Notes under the pieces: model-generated
The model's database searches: none
Told to the model about the DNA's origin: nothing
The model's input: only the letters and a program-made list of their open reading frames with translations
Made by a program: the position numbers and the translations under genes
Source of the DNA: JAOUGY01 sp963792365
GTDB taxonomy: Bacteria > Actinomycetota > Acidimicrobiia > Spongiisociales > ZC4RG35
Length of the DNA stretch: 64,000 bases
NCBI GenBank assembly: GCA_963792365.1
Contig: CAWBVW010000009.1
Location: 62,001-126,000 of the forward strand
Direction: 5' to 3'
Shown: in pieces, positions 17,784-26,143 of the stretch
How the letters are laid out: every line of letters begins with the position of its first letter
Numbering within the stretch: the first letter of the stretch is position 1

Positions 17784-18315
17784 TTGCACTCCTGCCGACA
17801 TGGCGGTGGAACTCGTCAACACGGACGAGCGAGTCATCGGCGAGGATCACCTGGTCACGCTCGCCGACATCGAGATCTTCCTCGCTCGCTACGCAGAGCT
17901 GTGGGATCACGACTCGCAGCCCCCTACGGAAGACGACGTCCCCCGGGTGGCACGGCTCAGGAGTCGATTGCGATCGGTGTTCGAAGCTCGAGACGAGAGC
18001 CAGGCCGTCGAAGCGCTCAACCTGATCCTCGTCGACAACGGAGCGGTGCCCCGCGTCTCCCTCCACGGGGGTAAGCCCCACATGCATTTCGAGCCGAGCG
18101 GCGACGCCTTCTCGCGTTGGCTGGCAGTCGTCACCGGAATGGGACTCGCAACCGTCCTCGTGGACCAAGGCCTCGCGCGGTTCGGCGTGTGCGCCGCTTC
18201 CGACTGCCAGGACGTGTTCCTCGACACGTCACGTAACAAGTCCCGTCGACATTGCTCCACCACCTGCTCCAACCGAGAAGCGGTCGCCGCCCATCGTCGA
18301 CGCCAGCGCGCTTGA
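17764..18315 (+). CDS. CGNR zinc-finger (ABATE-domain) transcriptional regulator
   Basis: A 183-residue protein with an N-terminal ABATE-like ligand domain (VELVNTDE) and a C-terminal CGNR-type zinc finger: C-x4-C in CAASDC, then FLDTSRNKSRRHC, CSNREAVAAHR. The eponymous motif is CSNR instead of CGNR, a common variant. The ligand is unknown. The first codons (ATGGATTTTTCCCATTACAG) are AT-rich and contain a copy of the repeat found in the upstream intergenic region. This suggests that the protein represses its own gene and the divergent 63-codon gene. Confidence 0.85.
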   Translation: MDFSHYSCTPADMAVELVNTDERVIGEDHLVTLADIEIFLARYAELWDHDSQPPTEDDVPRVARLRSRLRSVFEARDESQAVEALNLILVDNGAVPRVSLHGGKPHMHFEPSGDAFSRWLAVVTGMGLATVLVDQGLARFGVCAASDCQDVFLDTSRNKSRRHCSTTCSNREAVAAHRRRQRA

Positions 18316-18319
18316 ACTC

Positions 18320-18373
18320 CACGATATTGCGTAGCTCAGTGCCGCATACGGCACGGGCGTACGCAATATCGTG
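18320..18373. repeat. Nested perfect inverted repeat (14 bp outer, 6 bp inner)
   Basis: CACGATATTGCGTA (18320-18333) is the exact inverse of TACGCAATATCGTG (18360-18373). Between them, GTGCCG (18339-18344) pairs with CGGCAC (18349-18354) around a CATA loop. It lies just after the CGNR regulator stop and 19 bp before the pabB-pabC start. It may be a terminator, an operator, or both. The outer arms are AT-richer than the surrounding genes. Confidence 0.75.
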
Positions 18374-18392
18374 ACGTGTCAGAATCACCGGC

Positions 18393-20138
18393 GTGATCCA
18401 GGCGCGTTTCGACGATCTGCGACCGGCCATGCGCCGGTCCTTTCAGTTGGAAGACCAGGTGGCCGTGCTCGCTGCAACCTCGCTAGACGAGGTCGGGGAT
18501 GTGCTCTCCCAAGCCGAACAGGCCGTCGAGAAAGGCAATTGGGTGGCGGGCTGGGTGGCCTACGAAGCCGCTCCGGCGTTCGATCCGGCGTTGGCGGTGG
18601 TCGACCACCCGGCAGGTCCCTTCGATGGTCTCCCGCTGGCATGGTTCGGCGTGTTCGCGTCGCGAGGTCCGACGGGCGCTACGACGCGGAAGCCCTATCA
18701 GATCGGACGGTGGACCCCCACCGTCACCGAGCCCGAATTCATCGACGCGATCGACGAGATCCGCGATCAGATCCGTCGGGGCTACACCTACCAGGTCAAC
18801 CACACGTTCAGATCGTCGGCCCAGTTCGACGGCGACGTGTTGGGGCTCTATCACGACATCACTCACTCACAGAACGCCGGCTATGGCGCCCTGATCGACG
18901 GCGGCGATTGGGCCGTGACCTCGGCCTCGCCCGAGCTCTTCTTCGAGTGGCGCCGAGGCGTCATCACCTCTCGGCCGATGAAAGGCACCGCTCGCCGGGG
19001 CCTCGACATCGAGGACGACGAGACCCTGAGGGTCTGGCTGGCCCAATCGGAGAAGAACCGGGCCGAGAACCTGATGATCGTCGACATGGTTCGCAACGAC
19101 CTCGGCCGCATCGCCGACATCGGAAGCGTGAAGGTCCCCGAGCTGTTCACAACCGAGAAATACGACACGGTCTGGCAGCTCACCTCGACCGTGACCGCTC
19201 ATCCTCGGTCGGGCACGACTCTGGTCGACGTCTTTTCGGCGCTGTTTCCGAGTGCCTCTATCACAGGCGCTCCGAAGGTGGCCACCATGGACATCATCCG
19301 TGGCCTGGAGCGGAGCCCTCGCGGTGTCTACTGCGGCGCCGTGGGTTTCGGAGGTCCCACCGGCACCGGGCAGCCACATTGGGTCTTCAACGTGGCCATA
19401 CGTACGGTGACGGTGGATCGGCGAACCGCAACCGCTTGGTACGGCACAGGTGGTGGGATCACCTACGACTCGACGGCGGAAGACGAGTACGCCGAGGCGC
19501 TTCTCAAATCGAGAGTTCTCGAGTTCCGCACGGCCGACTTCGACCTGCTGGAGACGATGTGCTGGGAGCCGGGCCATGGGGTGGCATTGCTCTCGCGCCA
19601 TCTCGATAGGGCAGCCCGATCCGCACGCTACTTCGACATCCCTCTAGACGTCGCTCGAGCGCGCCACATGCTGGCTTCGATCGATTCTGCGGTTCGGCAA
19701 CGGGTCCGAATGCTTGTGGATCGCACCGGGACGATCAGGGTCGAGACCACCGACATCGACGAGCCGATCGGGCGTACACGGCTGGCGATCGACGGAGTCC
19801 CTGTTGATCGGGGCGATCCGTTCCTCCATCACAAGACCACCCTTCGCCAGTCCTACAGGGAGGCCGCCGCCCGCCACCCGGACGCCGATGATGTCGTCCT
19901 CGTCAACGGCGATGGTGAGATCACAGAGACGACCATCGCCAACATCGCCGTCCTGATCGACGGAGAATGGCGCACTCCCCCGCACACCTCGGGTTGCCTC
20001 CGAGGAGTACGCCGAGCCGAGCTGCTGGATCAGCGTGCGATCGTGGAAAGGATCGTCACGATTGCCGAACTCCGCTCCGCCGATGGGATCGCCCGGTTCA
20101 ACGCCGTGCGCCCTTGGGAGGAATGCGAGTTGATCTGA
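18393..20138 (+). CDS. Aminodeoxychorismate synthase component I fused to aminodeoxychorismate lyase (PabB-PabC)
   Basis: A 581-residue fusion for p-aminobenzoate, the folate precursor. Residues 1 to about 360 are a chorismate-binding PabB domain, with PMKGTARRG carrying the PabB-specific lysine K197 (anthranilate synthase has alanine there), MIVDMVRNDLGR, FPSASITGAPK and YCGAVGF. The remainder is a class IV PLP lyase: HHKTTLRQ with K481 as the likely Schiff-base lysine, and NGDGEITETTIANIAV. Folate supply fits a window rich in THF-dependent enzymes. The GTG at 18393 has no clear ribosome-binding site, so a leaderless start is possible. No glutaminase partner pabA is adjacent. Confidence 0.92.
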   Translation: MIQARFDDLRPAMRRSFQLEDQVAVLAATSLDEVGDVLSQAEQAVEKGNWVAGWVAYEAAPAFDPALAVVDHPAGPFDGLPLAWFGVFASRGPTGATTRKPYQIGRWTPTVTEPEFIDAIDEIRDQIRRGYTYQVNHTFRSSAQFDGDVLGLYHDITHSQNAGYGALIDGGDWAVTSASPELFFEWRRGVITSRPMKGTARRGLDIEDDETLRVWLAQSEKNRAENLMIVDMVRNDLGRIADIGSVKVPELFTTEKYDTVWQLTSTVTAHPRSGTTLVDVFSALFPSASITGAPKVATMDIIRGLERSPRGVYCGAVGFGGPTGTGQPHWVFNVAIRTVTVDRRTATAWYGTGGGITYDSTAEDEYAEALLKSRVLEFRTADFDLLETMCWEPGHGVALLSRHLDRAARSARYFDIPLDVARARHMLASIDSAVRQRVRMLVDRTGTIRVETTDIDEPIGRTRLAIDGVPVDRGDPFLHHKTTLRQSYREAAARHPDADDVVLVNGDGEITETTIANIAVLIDGEWRTPPHTSGCLRGVRRAELLDQRAIVERIVTIAELRSADGIARFNAVRPWEECELI

Positions 20139-20149
20139 CCTGTGGTCAG
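20135..20149. terminator. Short hairpin between converging pabB-pabC and typA
   Basis: CTGACC-TGT-GGTCAG, six base pairs, overlapping the TGA of the pabB-pabC fusion. It sits in the 22-bp space before the end of typA on the opposite strand. It is the only candidate for terminating either gene here, but the stem is short. Confidence 0.4.
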
Positions 20150-20160
20150 GGTGGCCGATA

Positions 20161-21996
20161 TCAGCCCCGGGACCGCTTGGCGGCGATCTTGCGATCAGCC
20201 TCGGTCAGATACCGCTTGCGCACCCGAACGGACTCGGGTGTGACCTCGACCAGCTCGTCTCCGCCGATCCACTCGATCGCCGTCTCCAAGGTCATACGAC
20301 GAGGTGGGGCGAGTTTGATGGCGTCGTCGGACCCTGAGGCGCGAATGTTGGTGAGCTGCTTGGCCTTCGTGGGGTTGGCCGGCATGTCGTCGGGACGGCT
20401 GTTCTCCCCAAAGATCATGCCCTCGTAGACATCTTCGCCCGGCCCGATGAAGAGGTCGGTTCGCTTCTGGAGGTTGTCGAGCGCAAATCCGGTCGAAACA
20501 CCGATGCGGTCGGCGATGACGGCGCCACCATGACGGGTCGGGAGATCGCCCACCCACGGCACCCATCCCTCGTGATGCTGATGCACCAGCGCGGTCCCAC
20601 GGGTGGCGGTCATCAGCAGGGATCGGAAGCCGATCAACCCTCGTGCCGGTGCGGTGAGCGTGACGATGGTCCGCCCCCGATCACCGGGCCGCAGATCGAT
20701 CACCGTCCCCTTCCGCGGTGCGACTGCCTGCGTGACGGTTCCGACGTACTCGTCGGGTACGTCCACCACCGCCCGCTCGAGAGGCTCATGTGGCTTTCCG
20801 TCGATCTCACGCAGGATCACCTCGGGCCGGCTCACCTGGAGCTCAAATCCCTCCCGGCGCATCGATTCGATCAAGACCGCCAGCTGGAGCTCGCCTCTCC
20901 CTGCGACTTCGATCACCTCGGGCGAGCTCGTCGGGCCGATCCGGATCGATACATTGCCCAACACCTCACGATCGAGACGGTCCTTGATCTGACGGGAAGT
21001 GAGGAACTTCCCCTCTCTACCGGCGAGAGGTGAGGTGTTGACGCCGAAGGTCATTCTGAGCACTGGTTCGTCTACGGACAACCTCGGGAGTGCCTCCGGG
21101 TCCGCGGGGTCGGCCAAGGTGTCACCGATCTCGACCTCGGGAAACCCTGCAACGATGAAGAGGTCCCCGGCCTTCCGGTCCGCAACCTCGACCCGGATCA
21201 GCCCCGAGAACCCCATGAGCTGCGCCAGCTTCCGGCGAATCGGCGGCTCCTCCTCCTCGGCATGGCAGAGGGCAACCTGAGTCCCGGCTTTCAGCGTTCC
21301 ACGGACCACACGCCCGATCGCCAATCGTCCCAGATAGTCGGATGCGTCCAGGTTCGTGACGAGCGCCTGCAACGGAGCGTCCGGATCACCGGCAGGCGCC
21401 GGGATCGTTTCCACGATCGCCTCGAACAGCGGCGTGAGATCGGCCGACTCATCCGGAATACCGATGCCGGAAACGGCGCGACCCTCGCGAGCAATAGTCG
21501 ACACGATGGGGAACTCGATGTGATCTTCCGAGGCTCCGAGGTCGAAGAAGAGCTCGTATACCTCGTCGATCACCTCGGGGGCACGGGCATCTGCCCGGTC
21601 GACCTTGTTGATCACGACCACCGCCGGGAGCCCGAGTCCGAGGGCCTTCGAAAGGACGTAGCGGGTCTGAGGCAGCGGTCCCTCTGCGGCGTCGACCAAC
21701 AGCAGGACACCATCGACCATCGCCAATGCTCGCTCGACCTCGCCACCGAAATCGGAGTGGCCGGGCGTATCGACCAGGTTTATGCGGGTTCCGTGCCATT
21801 CGACCGCGGCGGCTTTCGCAAGGATCGTGATCCCACGCTCCCGTTCCTGATCGTTCGAATCCATGATCCGATCGACGACCGCTTCGTGCGCGGCAAAGAC
21901 ACCCGTTTGGCGAAGCATGGCGTCGACAAGGGTGGTTTTGCCATGGTCGACGTGCGCGACGATGGCCACATTGCGGAAAGAGGGGGTGCCGGACAT
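20161..21996 (-). CDS. typA: Ribosome-associated GTPase TypA/BipA
   Basis: A 611-residue translational GTPase of the EF-G family. The G1 loop is AHVDHGKTT (starting near residue 14), the switch region has ERERGITI, G3 is DTPGHSDF and G4 is NKVDR. The domains after G resemble EF-G domains II, III and V, and a unique C-terminal domain ends in AKRSRG. BipA assists ribosome assembly and translation under stress or cold. Length and motifs match the family. It is monocistronic and convergent with the pabB-pabC fusion. Confidence 0.96.
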   Translation of the reverse strand: MSGTPSFRNVAIVAHVDHGKTTLVDAMLRQTGVFAAHEAVVDRIMDSNDQERERGITILAKAAAVEWHGTRINLVDTPGHSDFGGEVERALAMVDGVLLLVDAAEGPLPQTRYVLSKALGLGLPAVVVINKVDRADARAPEVIDEVYELFFDLGASEDHIEFPIVSTIAREGRAVSGIGIPDESADLTPLFEAIVETIPAPAGDPDAPLQALVTNLDASDYLGRLAIGRVVRGTLKAGTQVALCHAEEEEPPIRRKLAQLMGFSGLIRVEVADRKAGDLFIVAGFPEVEIGDTLADPADPEALPRLSVDEPVLRMTFGVNTSPLAGREGKFLTSRQIKDRLDREVLGNVSIRIGPTSSPEVIEVAGRGELQLAVLIESMRREGFELQVSRPEVILREIDGKPHEPLERAVVDVPDEYVGTVTQAVAPRKGTVIDLRPGDRGRTIVTLTAPARGLIGFRSLLMTATRGTALVHQHHEGWVPWVGDLPTRHGGAVIADRIGVSTGFALDNLQKRTDLFIGPGEDVYEGMIFGENSRPDDMPANPTKAKQLTNIRASGSDDAIKLAPPRRMTLETAIEWIGGDELVEVTPESVRVRKRYLTEADRKIAAKRSRG

Positions 21997-22135
21997 GGCA
22001 GCGCCATGCTACCCGCCTCGCAGCGCCACTTTGCCGGCCGGCCGGATACGACCGAATCTCTGAACTGCAATCGGCGTCTGGTGTCAATCCGCCGACTTCC
22101 CTTCAGCGCCCACCGCCACAGCCGACGGGGCTCTC

Positions 22136-22333
22136 ATGGACGCAGCCACCATCTCCCAGGTCGATGCCATGGTGCAGGCCGCCGTGGCCCCTGCTCAGAT
22201 AGCCCAACAGGTCGACGTCGCGGTTCTCGGTCAGGTCCTCGACACCGCCAAGATGCAGAGCGCCGCCCTCGTGGAGATGATGAGAGCGAGCCTCGATCCC
22301 TCGATCGGCGCCACGGTCGACATCAGGGGCTAA
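22136..22333 (+). CDS. YjfB-like putative motility protein
   Basis: A 65-residue protein resembling the YjfB family: MDAATISQ at the start, AVLGQVLDTAKMQSAALVEMM in the middle and the typical ending ATVDIRG. The family name derives from association with motility genes, but no molecular function is known and no flagellar gene is nearby. The stop codon overlaps the stop of the convergent mttB-type gene by sharing CTAA: TAA on this strand and TAG on the other. Confidence 0.7.
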   Translation: MDAATISQVDAMVQAAVAPAQIAQQVDVAVLGQVLDTAKMQSAALVEMMRASLDPSIGATVDIRG

Positions 22334-23856
22334 CCAACCCCGCCTTCGGCCGTCCGACGGGCGACGAACTCAGAGAGCTCCGATCCGATCGCATCGTCCA
22401 GCGGAGGTGGTTCGTACGCCGACAACATCTGGCGGCACACCTGTTCGGCCTTCTTCTCGGCGGTGACCCCGCCGGCCAACATCCACGACTCCCAGTTGCG
22501 CCAGTCCGACACCATCGGGTCGTAGAAGGCGGTCTCGTAGCGCTCGAGCGTGTGGGGGGAACCGAAGAAATGACCGCCCGGCCCGACTTCTGCAATTGCG
22601 TCGACCGCCAGCTCGGCATCGTCGACCTTCATCGGCACGAGGAACTCGGCGAGCATCTGAAGCATTTCGGCGTCTATCACGAACTTCTCGAAGCTCGCCA
22701 CCAAGCCCCCCTCCATCCAGCCCGCACCGTGCATGACGAGGTTGGCGCCCCCCATCACCGCACCCCACAGGGACATCTGTGACTCGTAGGCCGCCTGGGC
22801 GTCTACGGCGTTGGCGGCGTTGGCGTTCGACGAGCGGTAGGGGATGCGGTATCGGCGGGCCAGCTGACCACCAACCATCGCTGCTCGCGTGTACTCCGGA
22901 GTGCCGAACGCCGGCGAGCCCGACCGCATGTCGACGTTGGAGGTGAACCCGCCGTACATCACCGGAGTACCGGGGCTGACCATCTGGGTGAAGGCGATGC
23001 CCGCGAGCGCCTCGGCGTTCTGAAGAGCCAGTGCCCCGGCGAGCGAGGCCGGCGCCATGGCACCGGACAGCGTGAAGGGGGTTATGACGACCGCCTGATG
23101 CATTCGAGCCATCTCCATCAGTCCTTCGATCATCGGCCCGTCGAGCCGAAGCGGCGAAGACGTGTTGACGATCGTGAAGAGTGATGGCTCGACCTCCAGC
23201 TGGTCGCTCGTCACGCCACGACCGATCCTCGTGATCTCGAGAGCGTCGAGAATGCGACCCCGCCCCAACGAATACGCGTGAAAGGCCTTGTCGGTGAGTG
23301 TGACGAAGGCGGCGAGGGCGTCGAGGTGGCGGGTCTCGGGTGGGAGGTCGATCGGTTCGACCGGGTATCCCCCGAACAGGTGCACGATGTCGAACGCTTG
23401 CCCCAGCTTCAGGAAGTTCCGGTAGTCGTCGAAGGTCCCCGGCCGGCGACCGTGCTGGAGCGACGAGGAGTTCGGCGCGCTTGCCACGCATGCAAAAGTG
23501 ACGTGGTTCCCACCTATCGTGACGTCGTGAGCGGGGTTGCGGGCGTGCAGGCGAAACGACGCAGGGGCCTGACCGGCGTAGTGCAGTACCGTGTCGGCAT
23601 CCATCCGGACCCGGTGGGTTCCGTCCTCCACACGGCCCCCGTGTGCGGCCAGGATCTCCAGGGCATCCGGATGGAGGAAGTCCATCCCGGTCTGGTCGAG
23701 AATACGTAGCGACGCGGAGTGGATGGCGTCGATCGCTTCTTCCGGGAGCACCTCGATCGGGCGATAGGGATTGATGACATCGCGCCATCCCAACTGGCGG
23801 ACGCCGCCGCTCCGGGCCGTCCTCCGACTCGATCGAGAAGAGCGATCCCGCACCAT
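22330..23856 (-). CDS. MttB-family corrinoid methyltransferase (non-pyrrolysine), first copy
   Basis: A 508-residue member of the trimethylamine methyltransferase (MttB) superfamily, which moves a methyl group from a quaternary amine to the cobalt of a corrinoid protein. Typical segments include ASLRILDQTGMDFLHP, HARNPAHDVTIGG, NTSSPLRLDGPMIEGL, AGIAFTQMVSPGTPVMYGG and PGGHFFGSPHTLERYE. No amber codon interrupts the frame, so it is of the MtgB/MtpB type (glycine betaine, proline betaine, carnitine) and not a pyrrolysine enzyme. Its own stop is TAG. The substrate is unknown. It stands apart from the corrinoid operon, which carries the second copy, and may share that operon's corrinoid protein. 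Confidence 0.9.
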   Translation of the reverse strand: MVRDRSSRSSRRTARSGGVRQLGWRDVINPYRPIEVLPEEAIDAIHSASLRILDQTGMDFLHPDALEILAAHGGRVEDGTHRVRMDADTVLHYAGQAPASFRLHARNPAHDVTIGGNHVTFACVASAPNSSSLQHGRRPGTFDDYRNFLKLGQAFDIVHLFGGYPVEPIDLPPETRHLDALAAFVTLTDKAFHAYSLGRGRILDALEITRIGRGVTSDQLEVEPSLFTIVNTSSPLRLDGPMIEGLMEMARMHQAVVITPFTLSGAMAPASLAGALALQNAEALAGIAFTQMVSPGTPVMYGGFTSNVDMRSGSPAFGTPEYTRAAMVGGQLARRYRIPYRSSNANAANAVDAQAAYESQMSLWGAVMGGANLVMHGAGWMEGGLVASFEKFVIDAEMLQMLAEFLVPMKVDDAELAVDAIAEVGPGGHFFGSPHTLERYETAFYDPMVSDWRNWESWMLAGGVTAEKKAEQVCRQMLSAYEPPPLDDAIGSELSEFVARRTAEGGVG

Positions 23857-23967
23857 TGGTGCAGGCTACTTGCGCTCGCTCCGTCGAGCGGCCGGATCCA
23901 CGCCGCAACACCCGCGGCAGCCGCCCCGCTTGACGCAGGCGGCTTGCCTCTGACCGCCTTCGAGGAT

Positions 23968-25335
23968 CTAGGGCAAGTAGACCTCTTCGAGGAGGATCGC
24001 CTCGCCTTCCTCGATCGTGATCCAGTACGGCAACGTGCCCTGTCCGACCCACTCGAAGTCGACCGCAGCGAGATCACCGGCGAGAAGCCGAATCCACTGC
24101 TCCCGTGTGATGCTCTCCCAGTCGACGCCGGCCTCGGGGTAACTCGCCTGGACCCGGACCTCGACGTCGTCGGACACTGGGATCCGGGTTGTGTCCTCCG
24201 ACGTGTTCCGGATGAAGTAGTCGTTGGGTGGCGGTGACTCCTCCCCCGCCGCTTCTGCGGCGGCCGCTGCATCGTCGCCCGTGAGGAACTCGGCCTCGTC
24301 GAATTGGATCGAACCCGGTGTCGCCGACCTGATCCACCCGAAGAACCGACCGTCGATGATCCTCGTGGCGCCGCTACCGAGGTACGTCCGATCGGTGCGG
24401 TCGAAGACGAAACGAACGTCGGAGGGACCCGGGAAGACATCGCCCGTCGAGGTGTCGAGCAGGAACGCCGTTCGTCCGGCAAGACCCGCCACCCATTCGC
24501 CGTCGGTGTCGAGCCTCGTCACCGGGCCCGGAAGGCCCAGCGGGAAGGGAGCGGCCGGACCCTGGCTGCCGATCGCCAGGGTGTACACGACGCCGTCGTC
24601 GGACGCGTCGGTGGAGAAGACCATCGAGCCGCCATCGGGAGACAGTACTGCCGAGACCGGATTGCCGTCTGCCAGCAGATCGAGCCTCGCAGATCGGCCT
24701 TGCCTGTCGACCAACGATGCCAGTGCCTCGGCGCCGGTCCCCTGGATCACAAGCAGCTGGCCTCCGCCATACGACGCCGACTCGACCGGGAGCCGGGCAT
24801 CGAACACCGGCGCGCTCTCCCCGGTCGCTGTGTCGAGCGCGACAACGCCGTCCGGACCCACGATCGCGAAGGCGGTGTCACGGGAGATCGCCACGTCGTA
24901 GAGCACTGTTTGACCGCTCGGAACCACCCGATCGTCACCGTCCTGCACCAGGTGGATCGTTCCGTCCGGGCTGCCATAGACGACCCCGCTCGAGGTCGAC
25001 GCTCCCGTGGGTATCGCATCGAACGGTCCCTCCTCGTAGCGGGTGAGAGGTCCCGGCGACCAGGCGTCGTCTACCCGCTGCCACGTCCGGAAGCCACCGT
25101 CGGCGAACGCCGTGAGCGCGGGCGCCTCGGCCACGGTTTCGAGGAATTCCGCCGTCGGGTCGACGGTCGTCGTAGTGGTCTCGGCGCTCGTGGTCGTGGT
25201 GTCGGGGGCCTCGGTCGACGGAACATCGGTTGCCGGGGCCGAAGTTGTGGTGGGAGCGGCGTCGGGGTTCGAGGCGACACACGCTGTCAACATCAACGCA
25301 CCGGCAATCATCGGCCACGATTTGAAGATCCTCAT
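23968..25335 (-). CDS. Secreted lipoprotein with Thr/Ser-rich linker and beta-propeller-like domain
   Basis: A 455-residue lipoprotein. The signal peptide MRIFKSWPMIAGALML is followed by the lipobox LTAC. A Thr/Ser/Pro-rich linker (about residues 20-60, TTTTSAETTTTT) then leads into a domain with repeated VxSPDG, VVALDTATGE and AFLLDTSTGDVF-type blades, reminiscent of a WD/PQQ-like beta-propeller. The C-terminus (ADVEFEWVGQGTLPYWITI region) is not recognised. The function is unknown; a binding or sensor role outside the membrane is plausible. The ATG at 25335 was chosen because it opens the signal peptide. The divergent neighbour is a PhnD-like protein. Confidence 0.75.
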   Translation of the reverse strand: MRIFKSWPMIAGALMLTACVASNPDAAPTTTSAPATDVPSTEAPDTTTTSAETTTTTVDPTAEFLETVAEAPALTAFADGGFRTWQRVDDAWSPGPLTRYEEGPFDAIPTGASTSSGVVYGSPDGTIHLVQDGDDRVVPSGQTVLYDVAISRDTAFAIVGPDGVVALDTATGESAPVFDARLPVESASYGGGQLLVIQGTGAEALASLVDRQGRSARLDLLADGNPVSAVLSPDGGSMVFSTDASDDGVVYTLAIGSQGPAAPFPLGLPGPVTRLDTDGEWVAGLAGRTAFLLDTSTGDVFPGPSDVRFVFDRTDRTYLGSGATRIIDGRFFGWIRSATPGSIQFDEAEFLTGDDAAAAAEAAGEESPPPNDYFIRNTSEDTTRIPVSDDVEVRVQASYPEAGVDWESITREQWIRLLAGDLAAVDFEWVGQGTLPYWITIEEGEAILLEEVYLP

Positions 25336-25385
25336 CGGTGAGAAACGTAGTGTTGACACAGGGAGTTCCGCCATACACTCGTCGG

Positions 25386-26090
25386 GTGCCAGATCTCCGG
25401 ATGACCGTCAACCTCGGCGACAACACACGAGTGCCTGCCCGAGCGTTGGCCTCGTCCATCCGCGAAATGACCGGCCGCGACGTCACCCTCACGTGGGGAC
25501 CACCCGATCCGCTGGATCCGCCCGAGGTCGCTTGGATGTGCGGATATCTGACTGCCGCGCTCATCGCCGAACGCGGCTATCCCCTCGATGTCGTCGCGGC
25601 GCCCGTGTTCCCCGGATCGACCGAAGCCGTGTATCACTCCGTCCTCGTCACCGGGTCGCCTGCCATCTCCACCCTCGAGGACGCCCAGACTGCGAGGTTC
25701 GTGGTCAACGAGCACGACTCGTGGTCCGGCCATCTGGGGGTGCTGCGGGCCTTGCAGATCTGCTCTCTGTTTGACCGGTTCGCAGAGGTGCTCACATCGG
25801 GCTCGCACGAACGGTCGATCGACATGCTCGTCGACGGAACCGGCGAACTGGCGGCGATCGACTCGACGATCTGGGAGCATCGACTGGTCACTGACACGTC
25901 GCTTCGATCCCTCCGGGTGCTCATGCGCACCGAAGACTGGCCCGCCCCGCCGTTCTCGATCGGACGTCACGTACACGAGGACACAGCTGCAACGATCGAG
26001 CGGGCACTCATCGCCTCGCCGACGGAGGGGCTCGCCGGCATCCATCCAATCGCACTCGAGGCGTACCTCCCCATGCTCGGCCGGCTCTGA
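25386..26090 (+). CDS. PhnD-like periplasmic-binding-fold protein (no signal peptide seen)
   Basis: A 234-residue protein resembling substrate-binding proteins of phosphate/phosphonate ABC transporters (COG3221 fold), with VAWMCGYLTAALIAERG, DVVAAPVFPGSTEAVYHSVLV and an AIDSTIWEH segment. Neither the GTG at 25386 nor the ATG at 25401 gives a signal peptide, and no permease is adjacent, so it may be a cytoplasmic ligand-binding protein. Homologues of this orphan type occur beside amine-catabolism genes, but their ligand is unknown. The start is uncertain: the frame is open back to 25338. Confidence 0.65.
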   Translation: MPDLRMTVNLGDNTRVPARALASSIREMTGRDVTLTWGPPDPLDPPEVAWMCGYLTAALIAERGYPLDVVAAPVFPGSTEAVYHSVLVTGSPAISTLEDAQTARFVVNEHDSWSGHLGVLRALQICSLFDRFAEVLTSGSHERSIDMLVDGTGELAAIDSTIWEHRLVTDTSLRSLRVLMRTEDWPAPPFSIGRHVHEDTAATIERALIASPTEGLAGIHPIALEAYLPMLGRL

Positions 26091-26143
26091 CGCCGGTCTC
26101 CGGATGGAGTGAAGCCTTGCGAAGGCCCGGCCGCGGCCAGGGG

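Noticed and set aside
22330..22332. TAG at the end of the first MttB gene as a pyrrolysine codon.
   Set aside because: Pyrrolysine in MttB sits in the middle of the chain, not at the end, and the frame up to this TAG already covers a full-length protein. It is an ordinary stop overlapping the convergent TAA.
22370..24052. A 560-codon minus-strand frame spanning the MttB gene region.
   Set aside because: It is in another frame of the same strand as the MttB gene and has the Arg/Gly-rich composition of a shadow frame.
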